Shown here piece by piece: positions 32,950-44,925 of a stretch of 64,000 nucleotides of DNA. Location: positions 313,925,672 through 313,989,671 of the forward strand of contig OW240916.1 in the NCBI GenBank assembly GCA_933207985.1, written 5' to 3'. The translations under genes were made by a program, and so were the position numbers. The DNA is from Pelobates cultripes. Taxonomy: Eukaryota > Chordata > Amphibia > Anura > Pelobatidae. The notes beneath the pieces were generated by a model. The model was not told the origin of the DNA and did not search any database. It worked only from the letters and a program-made list of their open reading frames with translations. The number at the start of each line of letters is the position of its first letter. Positions within the stretch are counted from its first letter, which is position 1.

Positions 32950-33172
32950 GAAGAGCAGAGAGAGCCTGGAGCAATGGGGGAGAGCCTGGGGCAGAGGGGA
33001 AGAGCAGGGAGAGCCTTGGGCAGAGGGGGAGAGCGGGGAGAGCAGGGAGAGCCTGGGGGAGAGCAGGGAGAGCCTGGAGCAATGGGGGAGAGCCTGGGGC
33101 AGAGGGGAAGAGCAGTGATAGCCTGGGGCAGAGGGGGAGAGCAGGGAGAGCCTGGGGCAGAGGGGGAGAGCT
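32950..33172. repeat. gagcctggggcagagggg minisatellite, right block
   Basis: Continuation of the array at 31675-31911, with gagcaatgggggagagcctgg variants. Open frames over it are compositional. Confidence 0.85.
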
Positions 33173-34392
33173 ATATTTGAAATAACAGCTACGTACATTA
33201 CAAACATTTCGCTAATATGAGGGGTACAATTCATGGAAATGGGCTGCCAAGGGGTACTCGAGTGATAAAAGGTTGGGAACCACTGCTGTAGATAATGCGT
33301 GAGAAATATAATATATCGAGACAAATAAATAACCATTCAAAAATATTTTGAGCATTAAAATCCATTTCATGATATCAGATAACACCACCAAAATAATAAA
33401 TGCGTCAATAGTATGTTCTCATTCACCTTTTAATTTTTGCAATCAAACTTTCGAAAGACTTGATTACCTAAAATTAGGCAAATATATTCCTTAGCTCAAG
33501 ATGATTACTAGAAATAAAATTAAAACATGCTATTTACCGGTACGCATCTGAAATTGATTGGTTCTCAAAAAAAAAATCCCTCATTAGAGGTTGATGTAAC
33601 GTAAGAATTATAGTGAAGTAATTAACTAATTATTTAATCCTGATTTGATTTTGCTGCCTTTTTTTTTTATTATTATTATTTATGAGTGATACTAATTAGT
33701 GTTCTTTAAAAAAAAAAACAGGGAAAAAAGATTCAGTTATGAATTATTTTTTTTATGATTTGTGAATGGCTTCGTTTTTTTTCCTCTCTAAATGTGTTTC
33801 TTCTTCATTAATATTAATTAGTATTTAATATTTCATAAATGTATATATTAATAGTTGAAGAAAGTACATTTATGAAATTATAACCATAATGTCTGCTTTA
33901 TTGATGATATACCGTATGGTTACATTTTGTGCGTTGCAGCAACACTGATGTAAAAATCTATAGCTAGGACATATTGCTGAGAATTACCGTAAATTCCAAA
34001 AAGCAATATCATACTTTTTAAGCCATCTGTTAAATATTATAGTTTTATCATTGAATGTTATCATTCAGTTTGATTTTGTTTGACATCATGTGATTTTGCG
34101 ATGAGGCGAATGATTTTAGCATCCACCAAGATAATACAAATAGGAATTGCTTTGTAGATAGATATCTGCAGCATTTCAATGCCATAAAGATTGACAGGAT
34201 AACGAGATACATTTAGAAAGTTCCAGTTTCTTAATACATTAAACGACTAAAAGAAAGGATATCAATCTCTTCTAATAAAAAAACAAAACAAAAAAACCCA
34301 CCAGGATTTTAAAAACAAAATAAAACTTGCCTTCAAGTTACTTTTCAAAATAAAAAAAAAACTGCTTTTGAGAAAACGAACACAAATTAAAT
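33173..34392. other. No recognised feature
   Basis: Strongly AT-rich DNA with poly-T and poly-A runs and no open frame above 60 codons. It may be old unique sequence. Confidence 0.45.
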
Positions 34393-34962
34393 TGTAACGG
34401 CCTATGGCTCCTCCAACTTAGCACCACCATTAGCAACACCATTCTACGCTATTTTCGGAACATCCGCTATTGCGTCACCAAGACAATATACTCTGCGCCA
34501 TCCGTGACACTAAGGTGCTCTCTTTGAGTCCATCAATCAGCCTTCAAAGATAACTTATAGCCAGAGATTATAGAAGTTATCCCACACCATGAGTCAAGAC
34601 TACATGTAAGGGTTAAACAGAAAACACCTATATTGTAGCTGGACAGCGGTATTTATACTCGAAGAGGATGGGTCATTATCGTACAAAAGTTGATGAACAG
34701 TACATACAGTTCCCCATCAAGTCCTCTTTCCTCAACAACCCTCAGCCCAACAGAACAAACATTTTGAAGCCATTTTGTCTATATCACTCAACAAAACAGG
34801 TGGATTGAATGAAAAAGTCTTGGTTTTTCCACAAGATCCCGCTTAAACATAGTTTCAAAGAACTAGAAATTAATGCAGTTTAAAAACACAACAAATGCCC
34901 CTGGTAGAATTTTTACCTAAGCACTTGGATACTCCCTGCCCTATAACCCTGGGTCCATGACA
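34393..34962 (-). mobile_element. Probable solo LTR D
   Basis: On the minus strand it would start tgtcatggacccagggtt and end ggccgttaca, giving TG...CA ends over 570 bp. It holds gagtataaataccgc near 34650, a good TATA box. No TSD is found (taaat versus ggaga), so the boundaries or an end may have changed. Confidence 0.45.
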
Positions 34963-35699
34963 GGAGATGTTTGTGTCACATATTGATTCCCAGGGTGAGC
35001 ACTTCCAATGTATAAAATGTATCCCCTGCATCATTTTGGTCCAAGGGAGTCCATATAGAACCATAAAAATACTGGGAATTAAAAGTAAACCTGATTTTGA
35101 TTTATTTATGCATTCGTTTTTTTGTTTTTTGATCTTTTGTGTTTTATTTGTGTAAAAGTTTTGAAATGCATTACAATTTAATTAGTTTTTATTTAAACAG
35201 TAGATCACATAATGGTTGTAGCTATTAGCTTCCCTTTATTCTGTTAAAAATGACAAGGATTAATGTCAGGGAACTCTTAAAATGAAGATATTCTCCAAAC
35301 AATACTTTTACTGAAAGACAGCATTAGCTGAACACATAGTAGGTGAACACAGATAATGAGGACCATTCTTAGCAATATAAGATGTTTGGACTTTTGTTGA
35401 TCCGAATGATCTCTTTTAGTACTTGAAAGAAAGTTTTAATTTGACAAATCGCAGGAGATGTGAATATTGCAGATTTCATTTGCAACTAGAACTTAAAATT
35501 TGACTACTAATAACAGATCATTATAACGTATAAAACATATTGGTGCAGATAAAGGGACACAATAGGCTAAAATTTACCTATTTTTAATGCAATATAGAGC
35601 TAATGACCTAAAAATATGCAAATTGCATTGAAAAAATTAAATAAAAATATACTCACCTTAAATTTCTGTAACTGCAAAGTGTCTCCACCAAATAGGAGC
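34963..35699. other. No recognised feature
   Basis: AT-rich sequence before the T2-type MITE. No coding potential. Confidence 0.4.
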
Positions 35700-36675
35700 T
35701 TAAAGGACCACTATAGACACCCAGACCACTTCAGCTTAATGAAGTGGTCTGGGTGCCAGGTCCAGCTAGAATTAACCCTTTCTGCTGTAAACATAGCAGT
35801 TTCAGAGAAACTACTATGTTTACATGTGAGTTAATCCAATTCTAGTGGCTGTCTCATTGACAGCCGCTAGAGGCGCTTCCGCGCTTCTCACTGTGATTTT
35901 CACAGTGAGAAGACGCCAGCGTCCATAGGAAAACATTGAGTAATGCTTTCCTATGAGACTGTCTGAATGCGCGCGCAGCTCGTGCCGCGCATGCGCATTC
36001 ATCCGATGACGGGAAAGGAGGAGGAGTGTCCCCAGCGCCGAGGGAGCCTGGCGCTGGGAGAAAGGTAAGGGTGGGGGCCCTACAGTAAAATAAGGGGGGG
36101 AACCTAATGTCCTCCCCCTGGCCCCCACCCCTGAGCGGCAGGTGGGGGCCCTAAATTGGAATGAGGGGGGGTCCTAATGTCCTCCCCGTGGCCCCCACCC
36201 CTGAGCGGTGGGTGGGGGCACTAAATACTAATAAGTGGGGGGGACCTAATGTCCTCCACCCTGGCCCCCAACCCTGAGCGGCGGGTGGGGGCCCTAAAAA
36301 AAATGTTCCCCCCCAGGTGACTAGGGGTCCCCAAACCCCTAGTCTCCCCATACGCCCCCCCAAAAAATTATCCCCCTACCCCCTCACCCTAAAAAGAATG
36401 AGGGGGGGGACCTTTAACTAAGTAACTGTAAAAAAAAATTTAACTTACCATTCAATGTTTTCTTTCTTCTAAAATCTTCTTTTTTCAGCCCCAAAAAAGG
36501 CCAAATAAAAAATCATAATAACCAACGCAATTAAAAAAAAAAAAACGAGCGCAAATTTTTTTTGTTATCTTCACCCATGGAGGGCTCCGCGCAGACTGAG
36601 TACCCGAATGTCTGAACTGACCGAAATTTGTCCGAATTCATATTCGGACTGAAACGATTGCACATGTCTATAAAT
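35700..36675. mobile_element. Composite: T2-type MITE left half, tandem array, hAT-like right end
   Basis: TTAA at 35700-35703 is followed by aggaccactatagacaccc, the MITE terminus, and nested hairpins (gaccacttcagcttaatgaagtggtc). From 36064 the GC-rich unit of the 12815-13845 array repeats about four times. The expected MITE right terminus is absent; instead the block ends with ttcggactgaaacgattg followed by cacatgtcta, which I associate with a hAT end. The structure is chimeric, by recombination or nested insertion. Confidence 0.6.
36064..36305. repeat. gtgggggccctaaa tandem array riding on the MITE
   Basis: Four units of about 60-66 bases with gtgggggccctaaa, aagggggggacctaatgtcct and ggcccccacccctgagcgg. 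They are homologous to the array at 12815-13845 but in one orientation only. Confidence 0.85.
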
Positions 36676-37396
36676 GACCCAGTTGACCATGTTTGCTAAA
36701 ATAGACCCAGATATTTAATGGTCGGTATGAAGCATACACGGCACGACTTGGACGTATTGATATGTTCTTAATGTGGACAGATATTTGTGAGTTAGACCAT
36801 GAAGGTGGTGGCCAATAAACATGAATATCACAACCCCTGTAACGTATATACCAAGAGACAAAGGTACATACACACAAAATATCAACTTGTGGATAACCAC
36901 ATTTAGAGCAACTAGGCATTGTCACAGAGAGACATAGTATAAAACATAACAGTGAGGATATGTGGAGTGACCGAAATTAACATATAATATCATATAAAAG
37001 AGTGAAAGTTTCTTAAAATAAAATAATTTATTGTGAACTTGATCCCAAGCTCCTGCTAAACATTCAAAAATGAAATTCGCTCAACTATAAAGTCTCATAA
37101 TAAACCAAATATGTTTAGGCGGAGAAATATAGGAGTTGCAGTGTTCAAGCCACAAATATATGTATGGTTCATTTCTGGCAACTTTGTGACTTTAGAAGTA
37201 AAGTCTGTAACAGGTGATAAAATAAGTTGGATATCATTAAGTACTATAAGATAAGAGAGGTTTAGTTTGAGTAATACTGTAGTAATCCAAAACTTATACA
37301 TTTAGCAACAATCAATGAATAACAGGTAGGTCCATAAAAGCTCAAGTAAGACATTTAGTATAATTAGTATAATATGAAAATAAGCATTGCAAAATG
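36676..37396. other. No recognised feature
   Basis: AT-rich, no gene found. Short frames of 60-85 codons have no motifs. Confidence 0.4.
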
Positions 37397-37905
37397 TACT
37401 GAGCCAAAACGAAAATGTAGCACGGTGAAATGTAGGCCGAATGTACTGAAACACAGTGAATATGTAGTGTGGCCATACGTAGGCTGAATGTACTGAACCA
37501 AAGTGAATATGTAGCATGGCCGTACGTAGGCTGAATGTACTGAACCAAAGTGAATATGTAGCACGGCCGTACGTAGGCCGAATGTACTCAATCACAGTGA
37601 ATATGTAGCACGGCCGTACGTAGGCCGAATGTACTGAACCACAGTGAATATGTAGCATGGCCGTACATAGGCCGAATGTACTGAACCACAGTGAATAAGT
37701 AGCACGGCCGTATGTAGGCTGAACGTACTGAACCAAAGTGAATATGTAGCATGGCCAGTCATAGTCCGAATGTACTGACCCACAGTGAATATTTAGCATG
37801 GCCGTACGTAGGCCGAATGTACTGAACCACAGTGAATATGTAGCATGGCCGTACATAGGCCGAATGTACTGAACCACAGTGAATATGCAGCATGGCCGAA
37901 CATAC
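37397..37905. repeat. 47-bp minisatellite, 11 copies
   Basis: The unit starts gtactgaaccacagtgaata and continues tgtagcatggccgtacgtag, then gccgaat; spacing is 47 bases from 37397 to 37867. Because 47 is not a multiple of three and the unit has no minus-strand stops, a 201-codon frame runs through it and repeats every 47 residues. There is no start context or homology suggesting a real protein. Confidence 0.9.
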
Positions 37906-38925
37906 AATGTTAAAGAGAAGAGAACCGTGGGAGGTTGACCGCTGGTCAGGCTCCCTACTTATGAACAGATTCTCTTCCACTGGTACCGGAACTCAATCCT
38001 AAGATAGGAAGCCTGTGAACTGAAAGATTTGTGTGGTAACCTAGCAACCAGGTTCCAAATGTCTGCAGAATGTCAGTAGGTAGCTGGGAGGGGGTAGATA
38101 TAGACTGGTAAAAAACATCTCCCAGAATTCCTGTCATATTGCCTTTACATATATATAGCTAATATATAACATATTAACATTTTTTCTTTTACTGTTTCTT
38201 CCCCCGAGGGTTACTCCCTTTCCTTTAATATGTGGATTAAATGGCCAGAAAAGGGCAAAACTCAAATCACCAGAAAAAAAACAAAAAAACTAATTTTCAG
38301 AACCAAATGTTTTTGCCGTGCAGAAGTCTTAATAGGAACGGTGAATTACGGTTGCCAGGATATGACAATCTATAGAGTTTTGCTTTGTAATTATTTATTT
38401 ATTTTTAATACAAAAGTTCCTCCAATTTTCAATGCTCGGTTTAATGATGATTGGTAAAGGTGACAGCTCCTTTTGAAAGATCTCAGCTTACAAAGTTTGG
38501 TATTAATTACCGTGACATTATCATGGCTTCTATTTGAAAAGAAAAACTCACTGCATTCTGGAAGGACATGCACAATAGTTATAAATTAAGTTACATTCCA
38601 GACTCTGATCTACTTCCCTTCAGAAGGTTACAGAATATAGATATCTAATATATAGAAGGTTGTTTTTTACCTTCACTGCTTGTATATCAGATTCAAAAAC
38701 AAAGAAAAAAATTTTGGCCACTAATTGTTTGGTGGGGTATCCTGCCCACTTCTCTCAATGCCAAAATGTTTTTTTCTAAGGACCAAATCTGGGACTGAGT
38801 GTCAGTAAATTCAACTAGATTTGAAATTCTCATTCACAATTTACTAAAGTCAAATCCAGTTGACATTTGATTATTTATCTTCTCACAATCCAGTTTCTGG
38901 TTTAAAAAAATAGTATTCCCATATT
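37906..38925. other. No recognised feature
   Basis: Non-coding AT-rich sequence. Nothing identified. Confidence 0.4.
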
Positions 38926-39159
38926 TATTTATTTATAAAATATTTTACCAGGAAAGATACATTGAGATTTCTCTCTCTCGTTTTCAAGTATGTCCTGGGT
39001 CCACAAAACATTGCATTATTACATTAGGGTACAATAAAATACAAAAACAATATTAATACACAATATATACAAAATGTAACATAGAACAGGTAAGAAATAT
39101 GTGAGTTATACATTGGAAAATTACCAAACATTGGATTTATACCAGATCTTTGCGATTAC
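38926..39159. repeat. Dispersed repeat, LINE-tail-like
   Basis: The phrase aaatattttaccaggaaaga and tttctctctctcgttttcaa, followed by gtatgtcctgggtccac, is one I recognise from many amphibian loci. The class is uncertain. It is interrupted on its right by the MITE. Confidence 0.45.
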
Positions 39160-39741
39160 TTAAAGGGACACTCCAGGCAGCCCTTTTTACTCACCTCGTT
39201 CCAGCGCCGGTAGCCTTGTGAAGCCGCGCCCCCTATTTCGTTAAAATGACGAAATAGGCGGGCGCGAGCAGGTATCAATCAGACGCTTCCATTCGGAAGC
39301 TACATAGCTCCCTTGTGAGCATGCGCGGCTTCGCCGCACATGCGCACATACTTCATAGGGCGTCATTCATGCCGCCCTATGACGTCCTGAGCGCACTACT
39401 GCGCATGCGCGCGGTGTGCACGCCTGCGAGCTGACTGACTCCTCTGCTGACAGGCAGGAGAGAGAAGGCGTGCACACAGTGCCATCTCTCTCCTGCACAC
39501 GTCAGATGTATTTTAATACGTCTGATGTGTACATGGCTTTTTTAGGGCCATGCATGATAGGAAGTCCCTCTGGTGGCCGTCTGAGTGACGGCCCCTGGAG
39601 GTATTCCTGTCACTCAATGCAAACACTGTATTTTCTCTAGAAATACAGTGTTTACATTAGATTGCCTGCAGGGAGCTATAGATCACACCTGAACAACTAC
39701 ATTAAGCTGTAGTTGTTCAGGTGACTATAGTGTCCCTTTAA
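39160..39741. mobile_element. T2/Kolobok-type MITE, complete, TTAA target
   Basis: TTAA at 39160-39163 and 39738-39741. The left terminus agggacactccaggca and right terminus tgactatagtgtccct are inverted over the first 9 bases, with looser matching beyond. The subterminal attaagctgtagttgttcaggtg and an internal hairpin around gacgtcc/cgtc repeats support a MITE. It has no transposase. CpG-rich middle (39200-39450). Confidence 0.85.
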
Positions 39742-39930
39742 TACAGACAAACAACTCTGTGTCAGCTCATAACCAAAAATCAGCAGTATTAATGTGCTTG
39801 TCCCACGAACATAAAACATTGCTGTGAATACACCATTTATATTAACTATTAACACTATATAGCCGGTGTGGCTAAGCATCAAGGCTATTGCATTTATACA
39901 GCAGTTGGAGACCAAGCTTTGGTTACCAAG

Positions 39931-40438
39931 TGTAATGGTATTTACTAATTAATGACTTTACATCATAAAGAAAGCATATTTAGTGTAATGCTTTGGGGGC
40001 ACCACTAGAGGGAGTGTGTAGGAAGACATGTGCTTCTGGCAGTGACATCACAGGCCAGCCTACTTACACTGAATAAAACCAGATGGAGGAGAAAACTCTG
40101 TCTCTTTGCCTGTACCTGACTAAACCTAAGATGTAGTACCAGCTCTGACTTAACCCCAGCCAAAGGGCTGGGGCCTGTGTAACAGTAGCAACCTTTTGTA
40201 AGTAATATGTTGTAGTTTTGTATTGTATCATAATTGTAGTAAATTGACATTCTGCTAGCATCTGTTTATTTGTTATAGTTATATTAAATATACATTTAAT
40301 ATTACAACGTTTTGTGTATTTTCTATCCACATATTCGACCATAATACCATGAATTATAAAAATATTAATGTTGTTCCGTATTGCTTAATTATTATGTATT
40401 AAGAGATTAATATTCATATTTAGGTCACGACCACAACA
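39931..40438 (+). repeat. 5' LTR of the coding-free element
   Basis: Starts tgtaatggtatttac and ends cacgaccacaaca. It includes a small hairpin ccccagccaaagggctgggg and tgaataaaaccag, which may act as TATA box. Length 508 bp. Confidence 0.93.
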
Positions 40439-40440
40439 TT

Positions 40441-40458
40441 TGGCGTAGTCGGCAGGAT
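40441..40458 (+). promoter_or_regulatory. Primer-binding site for tRNA-Ser
   Basis: tggcgtagtcggcaggat lies two bases after the 5' LTR. It is the exact complement of the 3' end, with CCA, of vertebrate tRNA-Ser of the AGA/UGA type (…atcctgccgactacg), as I remember that tRNA. Confidence 0.85.
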
Positions 40459-43400
40459 TATGCTTGAATATTGGGGAAAATATAAATGTTATGCATTTTG
40501 CTTAAATCATACTGTAAATTGTCTGTCTGTATACAAATGAATAAATGAATGATGATTTGGTTTTAATGGAATGAATGCAGATAGCAGATAGGGATTAGAT
40601 ATTTGTTTTTTAAGATATCTCTTGTTGTAGAACATAGTGATGAATTATTGTGTTGCTTGTTACGTTTTACCAACCTTTGGTCATTTTTATATATAAAACA
40701 AAAAACAATTTTACTTTTTGTCTGACCATGTGGATTTTAATCCACCATTGACCACATGGTGTGAATGAGTTGAGGCCTAGTTTCATTGTTTGCTACCATT
40801 TGCATAGGAAAAGACTTTTCACTAAACTAGTTCACCAGGTTTTATTGCTAAATTTGACCCTGTTTATGTACTAATTTACATTTGTTTGGCATTCATGGAT
40901 TTGTCTAGTTGAAAAGAGATTTGGACAAATGTATTAAATTAATAGTTAAGAAAAAGATACGTTTAGTAAAGCAGATTCAGTGAATAATAGATTTATGTGT
41001 GCGTATACACAGAATATTAGTATAAATATATATATATGATTTTGACTCTTGAAGGAGAGACCACCTTTTTAACAGCTGTGTGACCATGCTTTTCAGCTAC
41101 AGCTGGGGGAGAATTTGTCCTTGTTGGGGGTGGGTAGTCTTGCCTGTATGAGAAAAAATAAACTGCATTGTTTTGTAAATGTAATTGCCTAAACTAATCA
41201 ATTTGTGGAGTGTTTTTCAGCTTTATTATCCAGGACTAAGGAATTACTGGACATATGCAGGAACTGGTAACAAATGAACTGAAAAAATGGTAAAATAATT
41301 CCTTTGTCCTATTTAGTCTGAATATTTTAATAAGTTAGCATTTTTAACAAAGTAAGTGTAGGGGCTCAGATTAAGATTTATATTATTTTATTAGCCATCT
41401 ATAACTGATTTTAATATTTCCATGCTTTGAATTAGGGTGTATCTGCCTAGCGGGTGAACCTCCATAACGTGGGCTGTGATTTTAGTTACAGTAGCGGGTG
41501 GGGAACCTGAGCTAGGGGGTATTTAAACGTGTCCGGATAAGGGGGAGCATACCCAATAGTTGTTGTGCAGTTCTATCCTGTATTATTATTTGAAACCCTG
41601 TATTACTTATAAGTAGCGTTTTGTAACTTATTTGTAATTGTTTATATATATTGCTCTGGGAAAGGGATAGGCAAAATCTCTGAGAGACCAGGAAATATAT
41701 TTTAAAAAAAGGGCGTATTACACTAGTGGTAGGGTGGCCTATCATGACCATAGAGACCCTTGGTGACTAGTTTTTGTTGTATATTGCCCTGGGAAGGGGA
41801 TACGCTATTTAATAGAAATTCCTGAGAGACCAGGAAATATACAATAAGTGATACGTGAGTGTACTGGTTAAATTGCAGACATATTGGCCCAGAACCTTTA
41901 ATCAAGCCGGAAAAGAGGCTGCTGTATGTTTGCTCCTCTATAATTTTGCGGGGGCGGTCACCCCCATGCGGAAAGCCACTGCCATCACAGGGTGGTTAGT
42001 TGTGCAGGCCCTTAGCCGCGAGGTGCAAGCATGTCCGTGGAAAGGCTAGAAATTAATAGGGAGTCACTCATAGCTGTCAGAAGTGTTGAACTTTGAGACA
42101 TATTGACCTATATCCTTTCAGAGGCGGAAGAGGTGTTGTGGTTCACTCCTCTATAATTTAACCAAAGGGTGGAGAGTTATTAAACATGTTTAGGTTGGCT
42201 AGAAATGTGTTTTCTGAATTGCAGAGAAGATGCAGAAAGCAGCTATTAGCTGATTGTTTATTTTAAGAGCCAAGTAGAAAATTAAGAAAGTTACCTTGTT
42301 GAACAAATTGTTTATAAAATGAAAAGTTTAGGGAATGTATTTATATGTGTATATATGTATATATGCTAAGTAAAGGATTTGGCAGTATACGCTATAAGTG
42401 ACAAGGAAAAGTAATCCTGATCTGTTTTCTTACCTTTTTCAGATGTAGCAGAAACCAGGGGTGGACATTGGAACACAGATAGAATATCAGATGGAGACCA
42501 GTGTTTAAATGTTGACCTTTGATGAGCTATTGAATGTTTTATTTTATTGTCTATTTAACATGTCTATGCTATGATTTTGTGCATACTATTCTCTTATTTC
42601 TAGTGATTGTATTGCAATTGAAACCCTTATGTATTATTATTGTTGTATGTATGTATGCTTGCCTGGGAAAGGGGGGGATTGACCCATAGGGACCAGGGGG
42701 TATTTTTGTGTAAACCAAACTGGGGTGGGAGGGCTCTAACGAGGGAACCCCATTGTCCAGTAGGTGTTTGATTTGTGTCTGTGTAAAGTGCATGAGTGGT
42801 TGCAATTCAAAAAACAAAAAAATAAGAGGGATAAGAGAAAGTAGGCATTTTGGGTTATCTATACATGTTTAAATAGAAGGGTGGTAAATAGGAATGTAAT
42901 TGTTTTGGTTAATGTTTAGATTAAATTGGTTAAATACAGCAGTGATAACGAGTGTTTAGATTAAATTGGTAAATGCAGCAGTAATAACGAGTGTTTGGGT
43001 TAAATTGGTAGATACAGCAGTGATATTGTGTTTATCTGTGAATCAGGAGTGTGCTGGATGTGAAGAGAGGTGTGTAGGTATTTATCCAAACGCCATAGGA
43101 AAAAATATGGTTAAGACACCACAATCAAATGGTACTTGTGATGATTGGCACAGTTATTATTTATGTTTGTGTTCGTCATTGCCTGTGTTTTCATTCAAGA
43201 ACTTTCAAGCAAGGATATTTTAAGCAGAAGAAGAAGAAGAAGCAGCACTGGACACTATGCTCAACTGTTGCTGTAAGGAGAAAAAATATTGCAGCTAAGA
43301 GTGGTGAGAGTCAGAACAAAATGCATCAGGAGCAGGACACTGTTACGTCAAGGTGGTTAATGGAATAAAGAAAGAAAAAACAAAACAATGTGACCACAAA

Positions 43401-43896
43401 CACACAAAAGTCCTTGATCACATGAACTGTTTCATTCATCCCTGTCTCCATGCGTATGTTCTATGAGACTGTCGAAGAATAGAGTATCCAGTTTCCAGGA
43501 CTAATGTTTGTGAAAATTCCAGGCACACAGACCAGCCAGAGGCTACAGAAATCGAGTCGGTCTGTGCCATGATTCATAGGTGTTATGAGTTTGTGGTGTC
43601 TAATACTATATTAAGCTCCAAAACACATCCTCACATGACCACAATATCATTGGTTAATATAATAAAACATGGTTTGAGTTGTTATTATTATAAGGGTGGG
43701 TATGTGCCTATTTCCCAACTGGTAATGCATGTGCTCAATGGTGAACATTTATAAGCAATAAAATGTTAATGGGTAATAATTAATGGGTAAATGGGTATCG
43801 TTCTTCAAAAGGTGGGTTTTGTTGTAGGGCAGGTAGTGTTAAAATGGGGAATATTCAAAATGTACTGGTTTTATAAATGCTTGTTTTATGACATAA

Positions 43897-43910
43897 GTCA
43901 AAGGGTGGTT
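43897..43910 (+). promoter_or_regulatory. Polypurine tract
   Basis: gtcaaagggtggtt directly precedes the 3' LTR, the expected place for the plus-strand primer. It is short and interrupted by T residues. Confidence 0.6.
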
Positions 43911-44434
43911 TGTAATGGTATTTACTAATTAATGACTTTACATCATAAAGAAAGCATATTTAGTGTAATGCTTTGGGGGCACCACTAGAGGGAGTGTGTA
44001 GGAAGACATGTGCTTCTGGCAGTGACATCACATGCCAGCCTACTTACACTGAATAAAACCAGATGGAGGAGAAAACTCTGTCTCTTTGCCTGTACCTGAC
44101 TGAACCTAAGATGTAGTACCAGCTCTGACTTAACCCCAGCCAAAGGGCTGGGGCCTTGTAAGTAAAATGTTGTGTAACATGTAGCAACCTTTTGTAAGTA
44201 ATATGTTGTAGTTTTGTATTGTATCATAATTGTAGTAAATTGACATTCTGCTAGCATCTGTTTATTTGTTATAGTTATATTAAATATACATTTAATATTA
44301 CAACGTTTTGTGTATTTTCTATCCACATATTCGACCATAATACCATGAATTATAAAAATATTAATGTTGTTCCGTATTGCTTAATTATTATGTATTAAGA
44401 GATTAATATTCATATTTAGGTCACGACCACAACA
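43911..44434 (+). repeat. 3' LTR of the coding-free element
   Basis: 524 bp, nearly identical to the 5' LTR. It contains an extra segment near 44157-44180 that repeats tgtaagtaaaatgttgtg, a local duplication. Confidence 0.93.
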
Positions 44435-44447
44435 CCAAGGCTGAGCC

Positions 44448-44475
44448 AATAAAAACAAACAAACAAACAAACAAA
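44448..44475. repeat. (AAAC)n microsatellite
   Basis: Six aaac-type repeats right after the LTR element. Confidence 0.8.
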
Positions 44476-44736
44476 AAACGACTTGTGAACATGCCGTTTA
44501 AATTTCACAAAGAAAAAAAGACAATCTTAGTGTATAAGCCATTTAGTCTTTTCAGTGTGCCTAACACATAGCTCACCAATGCACAGACACACCTACGGTA
44601 CTAATGACAATTACGTATACTAACTTAACTGTAAATAATAATAATTTATCAAAAAACAATAGGGGATGCAGCTAAATTCTAAAAAAAGAAAAGAATACAA
44701 TCTAAAATAATGTTGTAGGAAGTGTTATATATGTAG

Positions 44737-44738
<2 letters not shown>

Positions 44739-44820
<82 letters not shown>
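44739..44820. repeat. (TA)n microsatellite
   Basis: About 80 bases of uninterrupted ta, then poly(T) at 44819-44832. The IYIYIY open frame over it is an artefact. Confidence 0.95.
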
Positions 44821-44827
<7 letters not shown>

Positions 44828-44925
44828 TTTTAGTATATATAACATATGAATATATAAATGAAACCAAGAGGCTGCACGCACCTAAACATGAATACTTGTA
44901 AGAGTACCGATGGGGCCAAATTCAT

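Larger units (their letters stand above)
39931..44434 (+). mobile_element. Young LTR retroelement, full length, no coding capacity
   Basis: Two LTRs (39931-40438 and 43911-44434) flank a 3,472-bp interior, with an exact TSD ccaag at 39926-39930 and 44435-44439. By eye the LTRs differ at two bases plus one 16-bp length change, so insertion was recent. The interior has a primer-binding site and polypurine tract but no open frame above 85 codons and no gag, protease, RT or integrase motif. It must be mobilised in trans, like LARD-type elements. The interior holds several diverged copies of a gggaaaggggat...gagagaccaggaaata phrase. Confidence 0.92.

Noticed and set aside
34393..34962. High-confidence solo LTR
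   Set aside because: TG...CA ends and a TATA box are present but no TSD, so it was kept only at low confidence.
37397..37905. CRISPR array
   Set aside because: The 47-bp units are contiguous with no unique spacers, and the genome is eukaryotic.
37302..37907. 201-codon minus-strand ORF as a gene
   Set aside because: It is generated by a 47-bp tandem repeat without stops and has no non-repetitive coding part.
44679..44867. IYIYIY ORF
   Set aside because: Translation of a (TA)n microsatellite.
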